From assembly GCA_033002965.1 (NCBI GenBank), contig JAURVB010013132.1:1-64000 (forward strand): DNA of 64,000 nt, read 5' to 3'. The stretch is from Piper betle. Its lineage: Eukaryota; Streptophyta; Magnoliopsida; Piperales; Piperaceae. The notes under the pieces are model-generated. The model was not told where the DNA came from. It saw nothing but the letters and a program-made list of their open reading frames with translations, and searched no databases. The position numbers and the translations under genes are program-made. Each line of letters starts with the position of its first letter. The stretch's first letter is position 1. Of the stretch, positions 35,826 through 47,005 are shown piece by piece.

Positions 35826-38800
35826 ATTGAAGAAAGATTCTGCCAAAGTGAAGAGCAAATGCAATGAATCGAAGATATGATGCAACAAGTGCTCACCCAG
35901 ATGCAACGGGTTATTGCTACAGCTGGGAGCTCGTTGAGAAGAGAAGACGACCATCTCATGCAATGTCCAACAATGGATCAACCCCTGGAGGCCAGACAAA
36001 TGTCTCCAACCTCTGTAAATCCAATTGTATCAACTTCACTCCCATCTACAAGAACAATTGCCACAACATTGAGGGATCAAGCCAACATCCCTCATGAAAT
36101 TAACAATTTTTCTTTGATTTCAAGTATCAGGTCCATCCACCAAGCATCTACAACATCAACTTCACCACCTGAACATATTTGGGTGCAACACTTTCAAGTG
36201 TCACAATCAAGTCCAAGTGAGCCTTTTCTACTTCCACACTCTGTGTGGTTTCCACAACCACCGTATTACCAACCACCATACCCATACCAATGGTATGTGT
36301 AAAACCCGTGACTCGAGTCAGGGTTTTACGTTACCGAACCAGTCGGTTCGACCGTTGGTTCGAGTCGAGTCAGTTTCATGAATCGCGTGCTGAGTCGAGA
36401 CCAGCCGTGAGTTATGAGCGATGAGAGTCAGGTGTACCTGAATATATGATGATAACGTCGAGAAGATGGTGAGATGCGAGTTATCTGAATATATGAAAGT
36501 ATGCAGTATTTTTTCTTTTTATATGTTTGATCGTAGAAATAGTTTTAGGCCGAATAACGCATTAGGACGCGTTTGATTATATTCGGGTGGGTTATTAGTT
36601 ATAGAGCATGCCATTTGGATGTTGTTGTGTTTGTTTTATTTTATGTGATTTTTCCATATTTTTCTAGATTTTTTTAGAATTTATTACGAACTAGTTATTA
36701 TTTTGACTCGAGTCGGAATCGAGTCAATACTTATTTACGAAGCTTGCCACTAGAACATCACTTCATCTTCCCCGACACCCTCCCCCTTCCTAAACCCTAG
36801 CCGCCGCCACTCTGTTCGCGCGCCACCGCCGCCACGGCCGACGCCGCCTGGCCGCCGATCGACGCCGCCCCGCCCCGCCTTGCCGTCGCCGTGCCGCCCC
36901 GACCAACCCCGGCCACCGTCACGCTCGCCACGACGCCGGAATCCGCCCGCGAACCGCGACACGCCGCCCACTGATTCCGCCGCCGTCCGGGCCGCGCCGC
37001 CGCCGCTGTGACCCCGACGACCACCCCCTCGACGTCGCCGACGTTTCCCCCATCGTCCCGACCACCGTCGAGGCCGGCCGGAGCCTCGATCGGAGAACGC
37101 CGCCGCCGCCACCCACTTTCGACGCCGCCGTCGACGGCTATCGCCGCCTCGGCTACTCTGTTTGACACCACCATTGGACCGAGCTTGTCGAGCTGGTGCC
37201 GATAGACCCCCTGATTGCCCCGTCCCAAATCATCGCCGGAAAACCGTCGGAATCCGCCGGAAAACCGCCGACACTCGCCGGAAAACCGCCGGAACCGCCG
37301 GAAATTGGATTTGTGGGAAATTCGCCGGATCATCCGCCGAACGCACCCGGTCCAATCTGATCGGACTTCGGACGCCGCTAGGTGCCGAGGTCGAGTTTCG
37401 AGCCACGAAACGGAAACCCTAGCCGTCGCCGATTTTCGACGACGCGAGGTATAATTTATTTTAATTTAATTATTTGAAAGTTTTGATTATTAGAATTGCA
37501 TGCTAGGATTGGTGAATTGTGTGTTATAATAATATATATAAATGTAGATTTGATTAAGGATAAAAATATGAAATTTGTTTGATTGTGTGGTGTTAAAAAT
37601 AGAAGTTATGAAACTAATTAGGGTTATTAAGTAATAATCATGATCTAATCAAACTAGCTTAAGTAGACTCGCTAGAATTGATATAGGTTGATGTGTGTTG
37701 ATTGACGTGTGATTGTGTTGATTGTGTGTGTATGCTATAGGATATGTGATTCATCATGCGGGCGTTAGTTTTTAGCTTGATTGTGTAGGTACGGTGTAGG
37801 AGCTCGCCGCCTAGGCGCGTGGACCCGTTTGGAGCTTCTACCAGGTCCGTTTAGGACTCGTTCTCTGATTTACGCTACTCTCTTGTGTATTTGATTTATT
37901 ATGTGCAGGACGAGTTAAGTGGCGTTTTATCGGATCCCACTTAACTCGGGCCATTTAGCCAACAGTTCTTTTCCGGATTAATAACCCTCGAGGATGAGAT
38001 CCCTCGAGTTTGTTTTCGAACTTCAGATCCAGCTCATGTTGCCTTCGGGCCTATTGTATAAATCCCAACCCAGACCTATATATATGTATAGTTTTCGCGT
38101 TTTCAGTGAGAGACTGAATGAGGGAAATCCGACTACCGTGCTACGCGAGCGGGCACGTGTGGGTCGATAGTGGGCTCTGGAATGGTGTACAAGCCGTTTC
38201 ATTCCCGAGGGATCCTGACAACTCCACCTTTGAGTTCCTCAAACCCGGAGAAGTGTGGAGGTTCACGGGTACTGCATTGCAGCGCATGTCTAGACTTGTG
38301 GTTTCAAAGGGTACTGAAGGCGACTGCCCGAGAGTACTCGGCCTTCGTGCTCAAGGCCAGGAGTAATATGGAAGGTGCAGAGGGCGAAAAGGAATGAGAT
38401 TTGACGCGAGAAGCAATAGAGAAATGGCCGAGGCATGAGAATGTGAAAGATAGGGGGACGCTGTCGACCCGATGGCGACGGCTCCCGTATGTGCCCTGAT
38501 GAGAGTTCTTGAGGAAGTATATGGTTTTGATTCAACAGGAGAGTTTGCTCTCCTGTGCCAGATTGATATTAGTTATTTTCCGGGCCGGTAACACTCGTTA
38601 CTGACGGTTTTTCTATATATATGTAGGTGAGGAATGCGAGCGATGAAAGCTGTCGGGACTGCGGAGGAGCAGCACGGAACCGCGCACACATGTACCTGCC
38701 GCGTGTAATGTATAATAATGATGTGTTAATGCTACGTGAATGATAATTTGGATGTGTTTGTTTAGATAAATTGCTTGATATGAAATGAATGGATAAATGT

Positions 38801-41400
38801 GAATGAGTAGTGAGTTTGGAGTTCAGACTCGGCTCAGGTAAAAACGAATGAGATAATGGTTGAATGTCATGGTAGATTAGTATGTGTTACCGTATTTTTA
38901 TAAAATAGTATATATTTTCTTTTGGTTTCTCATTTATTATTTTGTCTTGTCTTTGCTTGTACATCATAGCATGCATGTAGGACTACGTTAGAACCCACGC
39001 ATCCCATCTATGCATTTCATGTTTGCATCTCCATCTTGAGACACCGAGGGTAGATCCGGGTCGGCTTAACCGAACCCAGTAGATTAGCGAACGGTTCGGT
39101 CGCCGGTGACATTTCCGGGTCGGTTCACGGGTGAGCCGAAACGGGGTGTTACAGTATGACCCTGCATGCTCCCAACAACCATCTTCCATGGCGTTCCGAT
39201 CATCAATCACAACCACTGTGCCTATTCCAATGGCACAACCAACAATGCTAACAAGGCAAATGACAGGTGCTGTTACAGTTTTGCTGGCAAGCCAGCCACA
39301 AGCCCAATTGCCAACTATGCTAGCAGCGCCAATGTTAGACCTTTCCTATGAAGAGTTGAAAGCCAAAATGGATGCACAAGCTGCACTTATCACTACTCTG
39401 ATCAAGAAGAAAGATAAAGAATCGAGTGAAGTAACCAAGAGTCTTCGACCATTAGCTAATGAACGCTACATAGAAGTTTTGCTTGAGAAGTATAAGTGTC
39501 CTATCTTCACAAAGTTTGATGGAGACAGCAACCATCACAATCTTTGAGATTGAGTGTGGAGCGATCTCAACAAATGAAAAGCTAAAGTTACAACAACTTC
39601 CGGCATCTCTTAGCAGCAATGCACTAAGATGGTTCAACAACTGCCCACCCAAATCGATCAGCTCATAGGAGGAACTCATTGAGCAGTTCATATCCAACTT
39701 TTAGTCAATGGAGATCCCGATAAAGATTGACCACTTAAGGCAATGTCAAAAAGAGGCAGGTAAAGAATTTTTTACATATGTGAAAGGATTTAGAAGTTTG
39801 TCATCTCAAATGGAGACTCCAGAGATCAAAGAACTATTGAACATATGTGCAATGAATGTTGGATTAGCCGCATGGTTCCTAAGTGGTGCACAATGCAATA
39901 CATTTGAAGAACTTTTTGAAAGAGTCTTGATACATGAAGAACTCAACATAATTTAAGTTTCAACAAAGAATGAAGGAGCTTCAAGCAAAGAAATCACTGA
40001 GATGGATCATGAGTGGCAAGTGAAGATGAAAAATGAAAGTGAAAATCCAAGATATGTGCCTTGAGAGCCTTGAAAATGACATGAATAGAGAAATATAGAA
40101 GATTACACTTTCAACACTAGAGATACTAAGAGATGGTTTGACGTGTTGAAGAGCAAAGGAAAGATCACACTCTGGACTCCAAAAAATTTTCCAAAGCTAG
40201 AAAATGAGAAGAAGGAAAAGTTTTGTAGATTTTATCAAAGGTTGGGTCATCTGACAGTGAGATGTTGAAACTTAATAGAAAAGATCCAAGAGTTCTTGAC
40301 AAAGGTGAGATCAAGTACAAAGTTCCAACTGTCAATGTGATAAAAATGAGCCACTCATTTTTACTAATGAAATCTCAAAAGAGAAAGGAGAAGCTAGATG
40401 AAGAAAGGAAAATGAGGAAATTGATGTCCCGAAGGTTAAGGCCAAAGACATGGAAATGTCACTTGCTTCCAGTGAAGAAGTGAAGAAAAGATTCCCTACA
40501 CTTCTGTCGATGCAAAAGTTTGAAGTTCAAGCAAATCAAGGCATGAAACTATGTGAAGAAAAGAAGTTTGATAAAGAAAAGATAGAAGACCAGTTTGTTG
40601 TCCAAACAACTTCCACTCAAGAGGAAGTCAAGTCGAAGAATTCACTACAACATGGAGAAACAAAACTTTGTGTGATGTAAAGCTATGACTAAAAGATGAT
40701 AATCAAAGGAAGGAAGCAACATTACATTAGAGGTGACACATGACTTGTTGCGGTAGATCATGACAATTCTTATTCAAATATTGTTGCTCGAATCAGGAGT
40801 ACATTTTCAACCAGCAGCCCTTTCATGATCAAGTGGCAGTTACCAGGTAAAATTTTGAAGTACCTTATCACAATCACCAACAATGAAGACTTGAAAAATA
40901 TACTCGAAGAGCAAGAAGATTTCAACACAAGTCATGGAATAGTTGTTTGCCTTCACATGTTTGTACTACCAAAAACATCAAGATCACCATCCAACTCGAT
41001 ATTGGACAAGATGTTGGGGCTTCAATCAAATTCACTACTACTAAAAGTACTGAAAGAGAAGCAGCAAAAAACTAAACAAATAGTAAGAGGCATTGCAAAA
41101 GAACAAGATCACCTCCACACCATAGAAGGAAAAGAAGGCATCATATGATCTTGTCGCCAAAGATGCTTGATGCCCTAAAGAAAAAGCCACATATGATAAT
41201 AGAGACAAATCTTTCATTCTCACATTTCCGCCCAAATCTATGAAGTAGAAAGAAATAAATCTAGATTTGTAGACCACAGTTGTCCAGTAAAGAAGTCACT
41301 CCTCAAGTTCAAAATGATGTTCAGTTACCAAACAGTGACCCAGCAGGGGTTGCCCTATACTAGCTTATGCAAAACAAAAAGGAAAAATAAAGAAAAATAA
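35826..41400 (+). pseudogene. Decayed Tat/Ogre-type gag, split by a solo LTR
   Basis: The first part (35826-36297) has a helical start (MMQQVLTQMQRV) and a Gln/Pro/Tyr-rich stretch. After the solo LTR the same frame continues (39154-39547), with a coiled-coil-like segment and KYKCPIFTKFDGDSNHHNL. After a frameshift near 39540 come the capsid-like motifs LSSNALRWFNNCPP, FFTYVKGFRSLSSQ and FEELFERVLIHEE, and later a zinc-knuckle-like CRFYQRLGHLTVRC (about 40223). This order matches Tat/Ogre gag, which forms the particle. Many stops and shifts kill it. To 41400 I see no protease, reverse transcriptase or integrase, so the element is gag-only or has lost pol. Confidence 0.75.
36298..39153 (+). 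repeat. Solo LTR with perfect 5-bp duplication (GTATG), nested in gag
   Basis: It starts TGTAAAACCCG, ends CGGGGTGTTACA, and is flanked by GTATG on both sides (36293-36297 and 39154-39158). Length is 2856 bp with no internal domain. Removing it rejoins the host gag reading frame without a shift, a strong independent proof of the boundaries. Layout: AT-rich start, the 'actcgagtcggaatcgag' module (about 36713), a very GC-rich block (36770-37445, source of many overlapping spurious frames on both strands), then 'gacgcgaggtataattta' (37440) and regions shared with the copies at 8896-10560 and 10619-15361. Confidence 0.93.
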
Positions 41401-41451
41401 AAAAATGCAAGTTATATTTTGCCGATTATTCTTTCAAATTTGTGAAAAATT

Positions 41452-41462
41452 GGCGAGGGGGC
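41452..41462 (+). other. Polypurine-tract-like sequence
   Basis: GGCGAGGGGGC directly precedes the 3' LTR start TGATGAACGACTAC, the usual place for the second-strand primer of an LTR retrotransposon. Confidence 0.5.
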
Positions 41463-43417
41463 TGATGAACGACTACAAACATAAACATGTTTGCCTATGT
41501 TCGGGTCCAATAACCCATATACACTTCCTTCTTCTATCCTCAATGACTTGGTCTGGGCAAATACACAAGACGGGGAGGAGATAATAAGAGATGAAGATAA
41601 GAGGTTGAGAAGGTCTAATTTGTTGCCTCGAACTGTGGAACTGAAAATTCCCCAAGACATCTTTAAACACCCAAATGGTAAAGGAGAAGGAGGGGCTCGT
41701 TGTTTTAAAGAAAATTGAAGAAGAAAAAAAGCAGACAAGGAAAGAGGATAAGGGGAGGAGCCCCTTGCCAGAGAACCTTTCTAGCACCCCTCAACCAATT
41801 GTTGCCGACCTTGGAGTACTCCCCGACACCACCTAGCTAGAGCTTCACCACATGAATTCAAAGTGGAAGGCTTGATGTTGCTGCTAAGAGAAGAAGAAAA
41901 GAAGAAAAAGCAGGAAGGAAGAAGAGAAGGGAGGAACCATTTCGCTGGAGATCCAACTCTGGTGACCCCCAAGCCCACCAGATCCGAGGTAGGAGTGCCC
42001 TTGACAAGATCTGGTTGATAGCTAGCTGCCCTCAAAGACACCCGCCCTCTCTGGATAAAGCCTAGAGAAGTCCCTGCCGCAAGTGATGATGTCCAATAAG
42101 CAACAGAGTTGCAGACCATCATCCAGCCAGCCAAGGCCTCCAGTGACCAAGAAACCACCTCCACTAAGTTCCCCTCATAGCCGACAACAAATCCCAGCAA
42201 AAAGATATGGCCGGAAGAGCCTGCTGTCACCCAAAAACATGCCAAAAAATTCACGCCAAAGTAAGAAAGTAGAAAAGTGCATAGAAGCAACCATCTTGCC
42301 GGCCTCCGTACAGCCAGCCCAGGCTGCCACTTGGTAGACGGATACTTCCACCAACTCTCCTCAACACCTCCAACAAACCCAAGTCGGGATCCATTGCCGA
42401 AGAGCCTCAAACTCTCAAGAAAACCACCCGAAAGACCATCGCCAGAACAGCACGGCAGTAGCAAGCGGCCACCTTCTCGAACTCCACCTGGCCTATCAAC
42501 TCCACTTCAGGAAGAGCTGCCATCATCAATAGGTCACCCTTGTCGCCAGCTACAAACCAAAGTCAATTACCACCGCAGTAAGTCACCACCGTCGCCAAAA
42601 AATGGCAATATATCCCAACCCAAAAAAAGTTCTATCAAAACTTTCCGACATTGTCGCCACCGTCTAGTGTTGCCATAGACCACCGTAGCACAGCCAAGAC
42701 ACTCATCGGTTGGAGATCTATCGATCAAGGCAATCTCCACTAGCCTCAGCCGCTGGGAAAGCCGCCATTGGATCCCGTAAAGCCGCTGTTGCACCACCAA
42801 AGAAGACGAGTCTGTCGGGCCTATTTACAGTCGTCCATGTATGCCAGCCTGTCCAGATCCTTGACCAGCTCCGCTGCCCGTGGTTGACCATAATCGTGAC
42901 CAGATCTAGATCTGAGACCACGTCTATGGCCCATCCACGACTAGATTTGGACTAGCACATTGTTCTCCACCCCAAAAATCTCTAGCACCTGTGTACGCCA
43001 CCCGGCCCAAACATTTCTTTGTTCTAAACCACCCGAAGTGGTCCTGTTAATTCAATTATCACTCCAGGAATAATTTGATGGCCTTCCTATCCTTGGATTG
43101 AGATGAAACTTGCTACCCCACCGTTTTTAAACACTCTGGAGAGTGGTGGGGCTATTTCAAAGATTTGAAGACAAGAAAGGAACGAAACGGGCATTGGAAG
43201 CAAAATTACATTGGCAAAGCAAAACAAAGGTAGCAAAATTCACTATTATTAGTGTCATTTGTAAAAATTAAGGAAAATTGTGAATTCGTGAGTACCAATC
43301 TCACCGTTGACTGACTTAGGGATTCTGGTTGAACCCGAAAGAATCACGTCAAAATCTTGGGTGTTATTCCTTCATTTGGCATTTTATTTTTCGCTCGCAC
43401 GATTTCTTTGCGTGGCA
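41463..43417 (+). repeat. 3' LTR of the Tat/Ogre-like element
   Basis: Direct repeat of 33640-35417 in the same order. Shared features include the 'gttcgggtccaataaccca' start, 'tcaccacatgaattcaaagt'-like text, 'caaagtcaattaccacc', and the tail 'aatcttgggtgttattcc'. The exact 3' end is uncertain: GCGTGGCA at 43417 corresponds to CCCGACCA of the 5' LTR. A related LTR tail near 63400-63540 stays similar past this point. I could not find a matching 5-bp duplication. Confidence 0.7.
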
Positions 43418-43612
43418 AGGACACCTTTGGTCCTACCGAACCCACTTATCCAACCGGAAACAAAGACTGATTTGTGGGGGCAGCAATCACATGCATGAAC
43501 ATTGAGGCTCTTTAGAAGTTTTGAAAACTAGCAAGTTATATAATCTTCAAAATTAGTTATTTTTTATTATAGTCCATTGAGGCTTTTTAGAAGTTTTCAC
43601 ATATTCCCGTGT

Positions 43613-45849
43613 GTAACAGAGTACCCATTTGCTAATTTCACCTAAGTGCTTCACAAACCACTTGTTCTTCACTGGTCTTAAATCCAACCAGGCTTAACAA
43701 GGCACGTTTGTTCTTCACCTCTTGACCTCTAGCTCGACTTCACAAGCCAAAACTTGACACTTACAATTACGACACCACTCAATCCCACTTCATACCCCGA
43801 AGTAAACAAATGCCAATAGTGAAAGCATACACCAATCTTATGGAGACCGATCAGAACCGATTTGTTTACAAATGTTTCTCACAAGATCAATAAGATCTTT
43901 TAGAAAACACACAAAAGATGTAATATACACCAAGTGTAGCACGATCTCTTTAAACCACAATGATGAAGAATGAAGCATTATCCAAAAGCTTATAGCCAAT
44001 TTAGTTATCAACCTTATTCCAAACTAAACTTTGACACTATAACACTTTAAAGCATTTTGAATGCTTGGATAATGGGCAGCTCTTTCACGTTGCACCCAGC
44101 TCTTTATATTCCCACATAAGTCCACAACTTTATGCACCATCGGCCCTTAAGCATTAATGTGAGTAGGCTCTTCCAAACTCCCATGTAAGTTTCCCTCTCA
44201 AGTTTGAATTCAAATAAGTCCAAAGCTTTAGGCTCCACCTAGATATTCCAGTTTTCAAGGTTCCATCAAAGCTTTAGCTCATATCCATATCCATGTCTGA
44301 GACATCATGATAGAGACTAACTTCAAAGTCCAATGACTTCATGTTCAAATTATGTTCACCATGACATGTCCAAATCTGAAGTCGTCTAAACTTGTCCACT
44401 ATGAGTTCACTATAGTCCTCATAGATTTCCACCACTTCATTCAAATTCAAATTCCATATTGTATGATTCAAGACTTCCAAATGATGCCTAATTAGTTCCT
44501 CCATAAGTCCAAGTAGTAGTTCCAAGGTTTGCTCTAAACACCCAACTACCACATTTATGATTAAGCTAACCAAACTATGATCACATGGCAATTGACCAAA
44601 AGCCCTTTACTGCCACATTTGGCTAAGATACTTGTAGAAATCCATGTCATGAATTCATGTTGTCCCATCTTGTGTACACATCAGTTGTTCAAGTTATCTA
44701 CAACTTTGGCCAAACTCATAAGTTGATGTCTAAACATGTTCACAACTTATGTTCAAGCTTTATCATCATTATGACTTCGCTGACCATATAAGTTGAGTTT
44801 CATCATCAAAATAAAATAACTTCATAAGTACCAAACCATAGGCTTAACAATTTACCCTTTTTGATGATGATAACTTAACTAAACACTTTATCTTCAATCA
44901 AACGTTTTATCAATAAATGATCATGTCCACATGACTTTAATCTTAACTTTGATATCCAACTTTGTTCCAATACATCAAGAATCACCTTAGAACAAGATTC
45001 ATGATTCAAGACATGAATTATGTTTCATTATAAAAATCCAAATGTCAACAAGTCCATGGCTTAACATTCTCTCTTTTTTTATGATAGCAACATGCATAGC
45101 TTGTAACATGGTTTTTAGACCAATCCTAATGAATCATTTACTTAAATACTATACTCCCCCTTAAAGTAAGCTTGCACCAATGAAGAGCAGCATTCTAAGC
45201 TCTCCCCCTTGATTGGTACATATAAAAATCCTTTTGATCACATAGCATAATCTCGCATAGCACAATCTCCCCCTTGGTCATGGCTTAAACTCTCCCCTTT
45301 TGTCTCAATAAAAGTGTAACTTAAGTACCTACAAAACAACATTAGTCCATGTGCCAACTTAAGAGAACCATGAGACTTAGAGAGTTGTCATCAATGATCT
45401 CAAATTGTGATCATAAGGATAAAACATCTTAGAGAATCGAGATAAAAGCCAATCGAAAATAAAAAATTGAACAACAATAGTTCAAAACTTGGTTGAACAA
45501 ATAAGAAAAACCAAAACCTTTTCTCCTTCTTTTAGAAAAAAACAACCAAGAAAACATCGTCTAATCATTCCCATTTCCAATTTAATTTATTCCCTAAAAT
45601 CACGACAATAAATTTACCCATAGGATATGTACGTTTTTGCAAGAACATATCCTTTCGGAACCCATTCCATCATGCCATAGTCCATCAAGTTATCCGCAAC
45701 TTTGGCAGAACTCATAAGTTGATGTATATACATGCTCACAATTTATGTTTAAATTTCATCGTCAATATGACTTAGCCGAACATATAAGTTGAGTTTCATC
45801 ATCAAAATAAGATAGCTTTCGTAAGCACCAACCCACAAGCTTAACATTA
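43613..45849 (-). mobile_element. Copia-like LTR remnant, minus strand, no coding
   Basis: A block of about 165 bp is repeated directly at about 44690-44850 and 45680-45849 ('actcataagttgatgt', 'ataagttgagtttcatcatc', ending 'cttaaca'). Read on the minus strand, both begin TGTTAAGC, and 'aaaaagggtaaat' precedes the inner one like a polypurine tract. A third 'ggcttaaca' end lies near 45069. Text such as 'ctcccccttaaagtaagc' between them is common in copia internal regions. The minus-strand ORF at 44274-44591 is unrecognised. Boundaries are approximate. Confidence 0.5.
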
Positions 45850-46061
45850 TGTAGGTGAAGTCACGTGGCATTGGCCAACTTAGGCACACAAATCATAAGC
45901 TCATGGTGGTGGCAGGAGCTCTATGCTATTTTGCTTATTTATTCATATTGATTTTATGGATTATTGTATTATTTTGTGGGCATGTGCCCTAAATTCTCGT
46001 GAACTACGTATGAGTTGGATTGAGTTTATGACATGGTGATTGCGTATATGTGTTTAATACC

Positions 46062-46101
<40 letters not shown>

Positions 46102-46610
46102 CGTGTGGAGTTATAATTTGGGGCAACGACTAACAATTGTCTACAGGGTGTGTAAGGCTCAGAGTCCTAAAACATAACAAGGAGCAAACTTTGGTTCCCA
46201 AAACGTATTTGGATGTAGTCGTGTGTGTGTGTAGATAAACATGGGCATACGGTTCATACCACATGAAGAACCCACGTGAAGGCCAAGTGTTAGGGTATAA
46301 TGCCTCTTTATAATTTCATCCTTGCGAGGTATGTGGAACAGATAACCATGACCCAGTGTTTAATTTATCGTAACTCATCTGCATTAAGAAATTAGGCTAT
46401 CTAATCAAATCGCTAAAACTAAGTATAAGAACCAGATCATATCATTGCATTTTTCAAAAACTCACCTTCTTAGTTGTTGGGGAGGTGTTGCCTCTCTTGT
46501 GGCTCAAAGTGTTCATTTAGGAGCCCTAAATTTAAGATACATCCTATGTAGTATGATTCAACATGCATTATATGAAAATCCCGTATGTAGTCTATCTTCA
46601 TAACGTTGAT
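45850..46610. other. Unassigned DNA with (TTA)n microsatellite
   Basis: Contains a (TTA)n run of about 13 units (46062-46100). No gene or element boundary recognised. Confidence 0.45.
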
Positions 46611-46619
46611 GGTTGAGAT

Positions 46620-47005
46620 CTTCCTTAAAGTTTGTACGTGACAGTCCATCAAATAACTTTTTGAATTATAATATCATGATTTGGCCAGTCTTTCAGTTGT
46701 ACGTGGGACTAACTAATTGGAAGATTTTATATTCCTCCCACCTTAAGAAAATTCCAACCGTAAAATTCTTTTCTACGGCTCATGAGCCTACTTATCTATA
46801 TTTAGATAGACCCTTATTAGTTAATACGATTCTAAGTTGGCTCTAATACCACCTTTAATGGTCTGACTTAATTAATGCAAATTGATAGGCCTAGTAATTT
46901 CTTCAAAAATGATTAACCAATTTGAAGATTGTAAGGACTATCCCCACGAGTAAGACATTAGAAGTGGGACTAACAAAATGAACTAACTAATTGAAGGATC
47001 TTACA
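46620..47005 (-). mobile_element. Second TRIM copy, minus strand, partly decayed
   Basis: On the minus strand an LTR-like segment starts TGTAAGATCC at 47005 and runs to about 46855. It shares 'cttcaaaaatgattaacc' and 'aggcctag'-type blocks (plus-strand spelling) with the TRIM LTRs at 4210-4923. It is followed by a good tRNA-Met primer site, TGGTATTAGAGCC (46851-46839). A purine-rich AAGGTGGGAGGAA precedes the start of a second LTR-like segment near 46731. That second LTR loses similarity quickly. The internal domain is only about 120 bp and has no coding. Confidence 0.65.

Noticed and set aside
36750..37454. Several long overlapping open frames, Gly/Arg-rich on one strand and Pro/Thr-rich on the other
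   Set aside because: They arise from a very GC-rich block with few stop codons inside a solo LTR. All frames are open at once, with no domain, no splice context and no conserved start.
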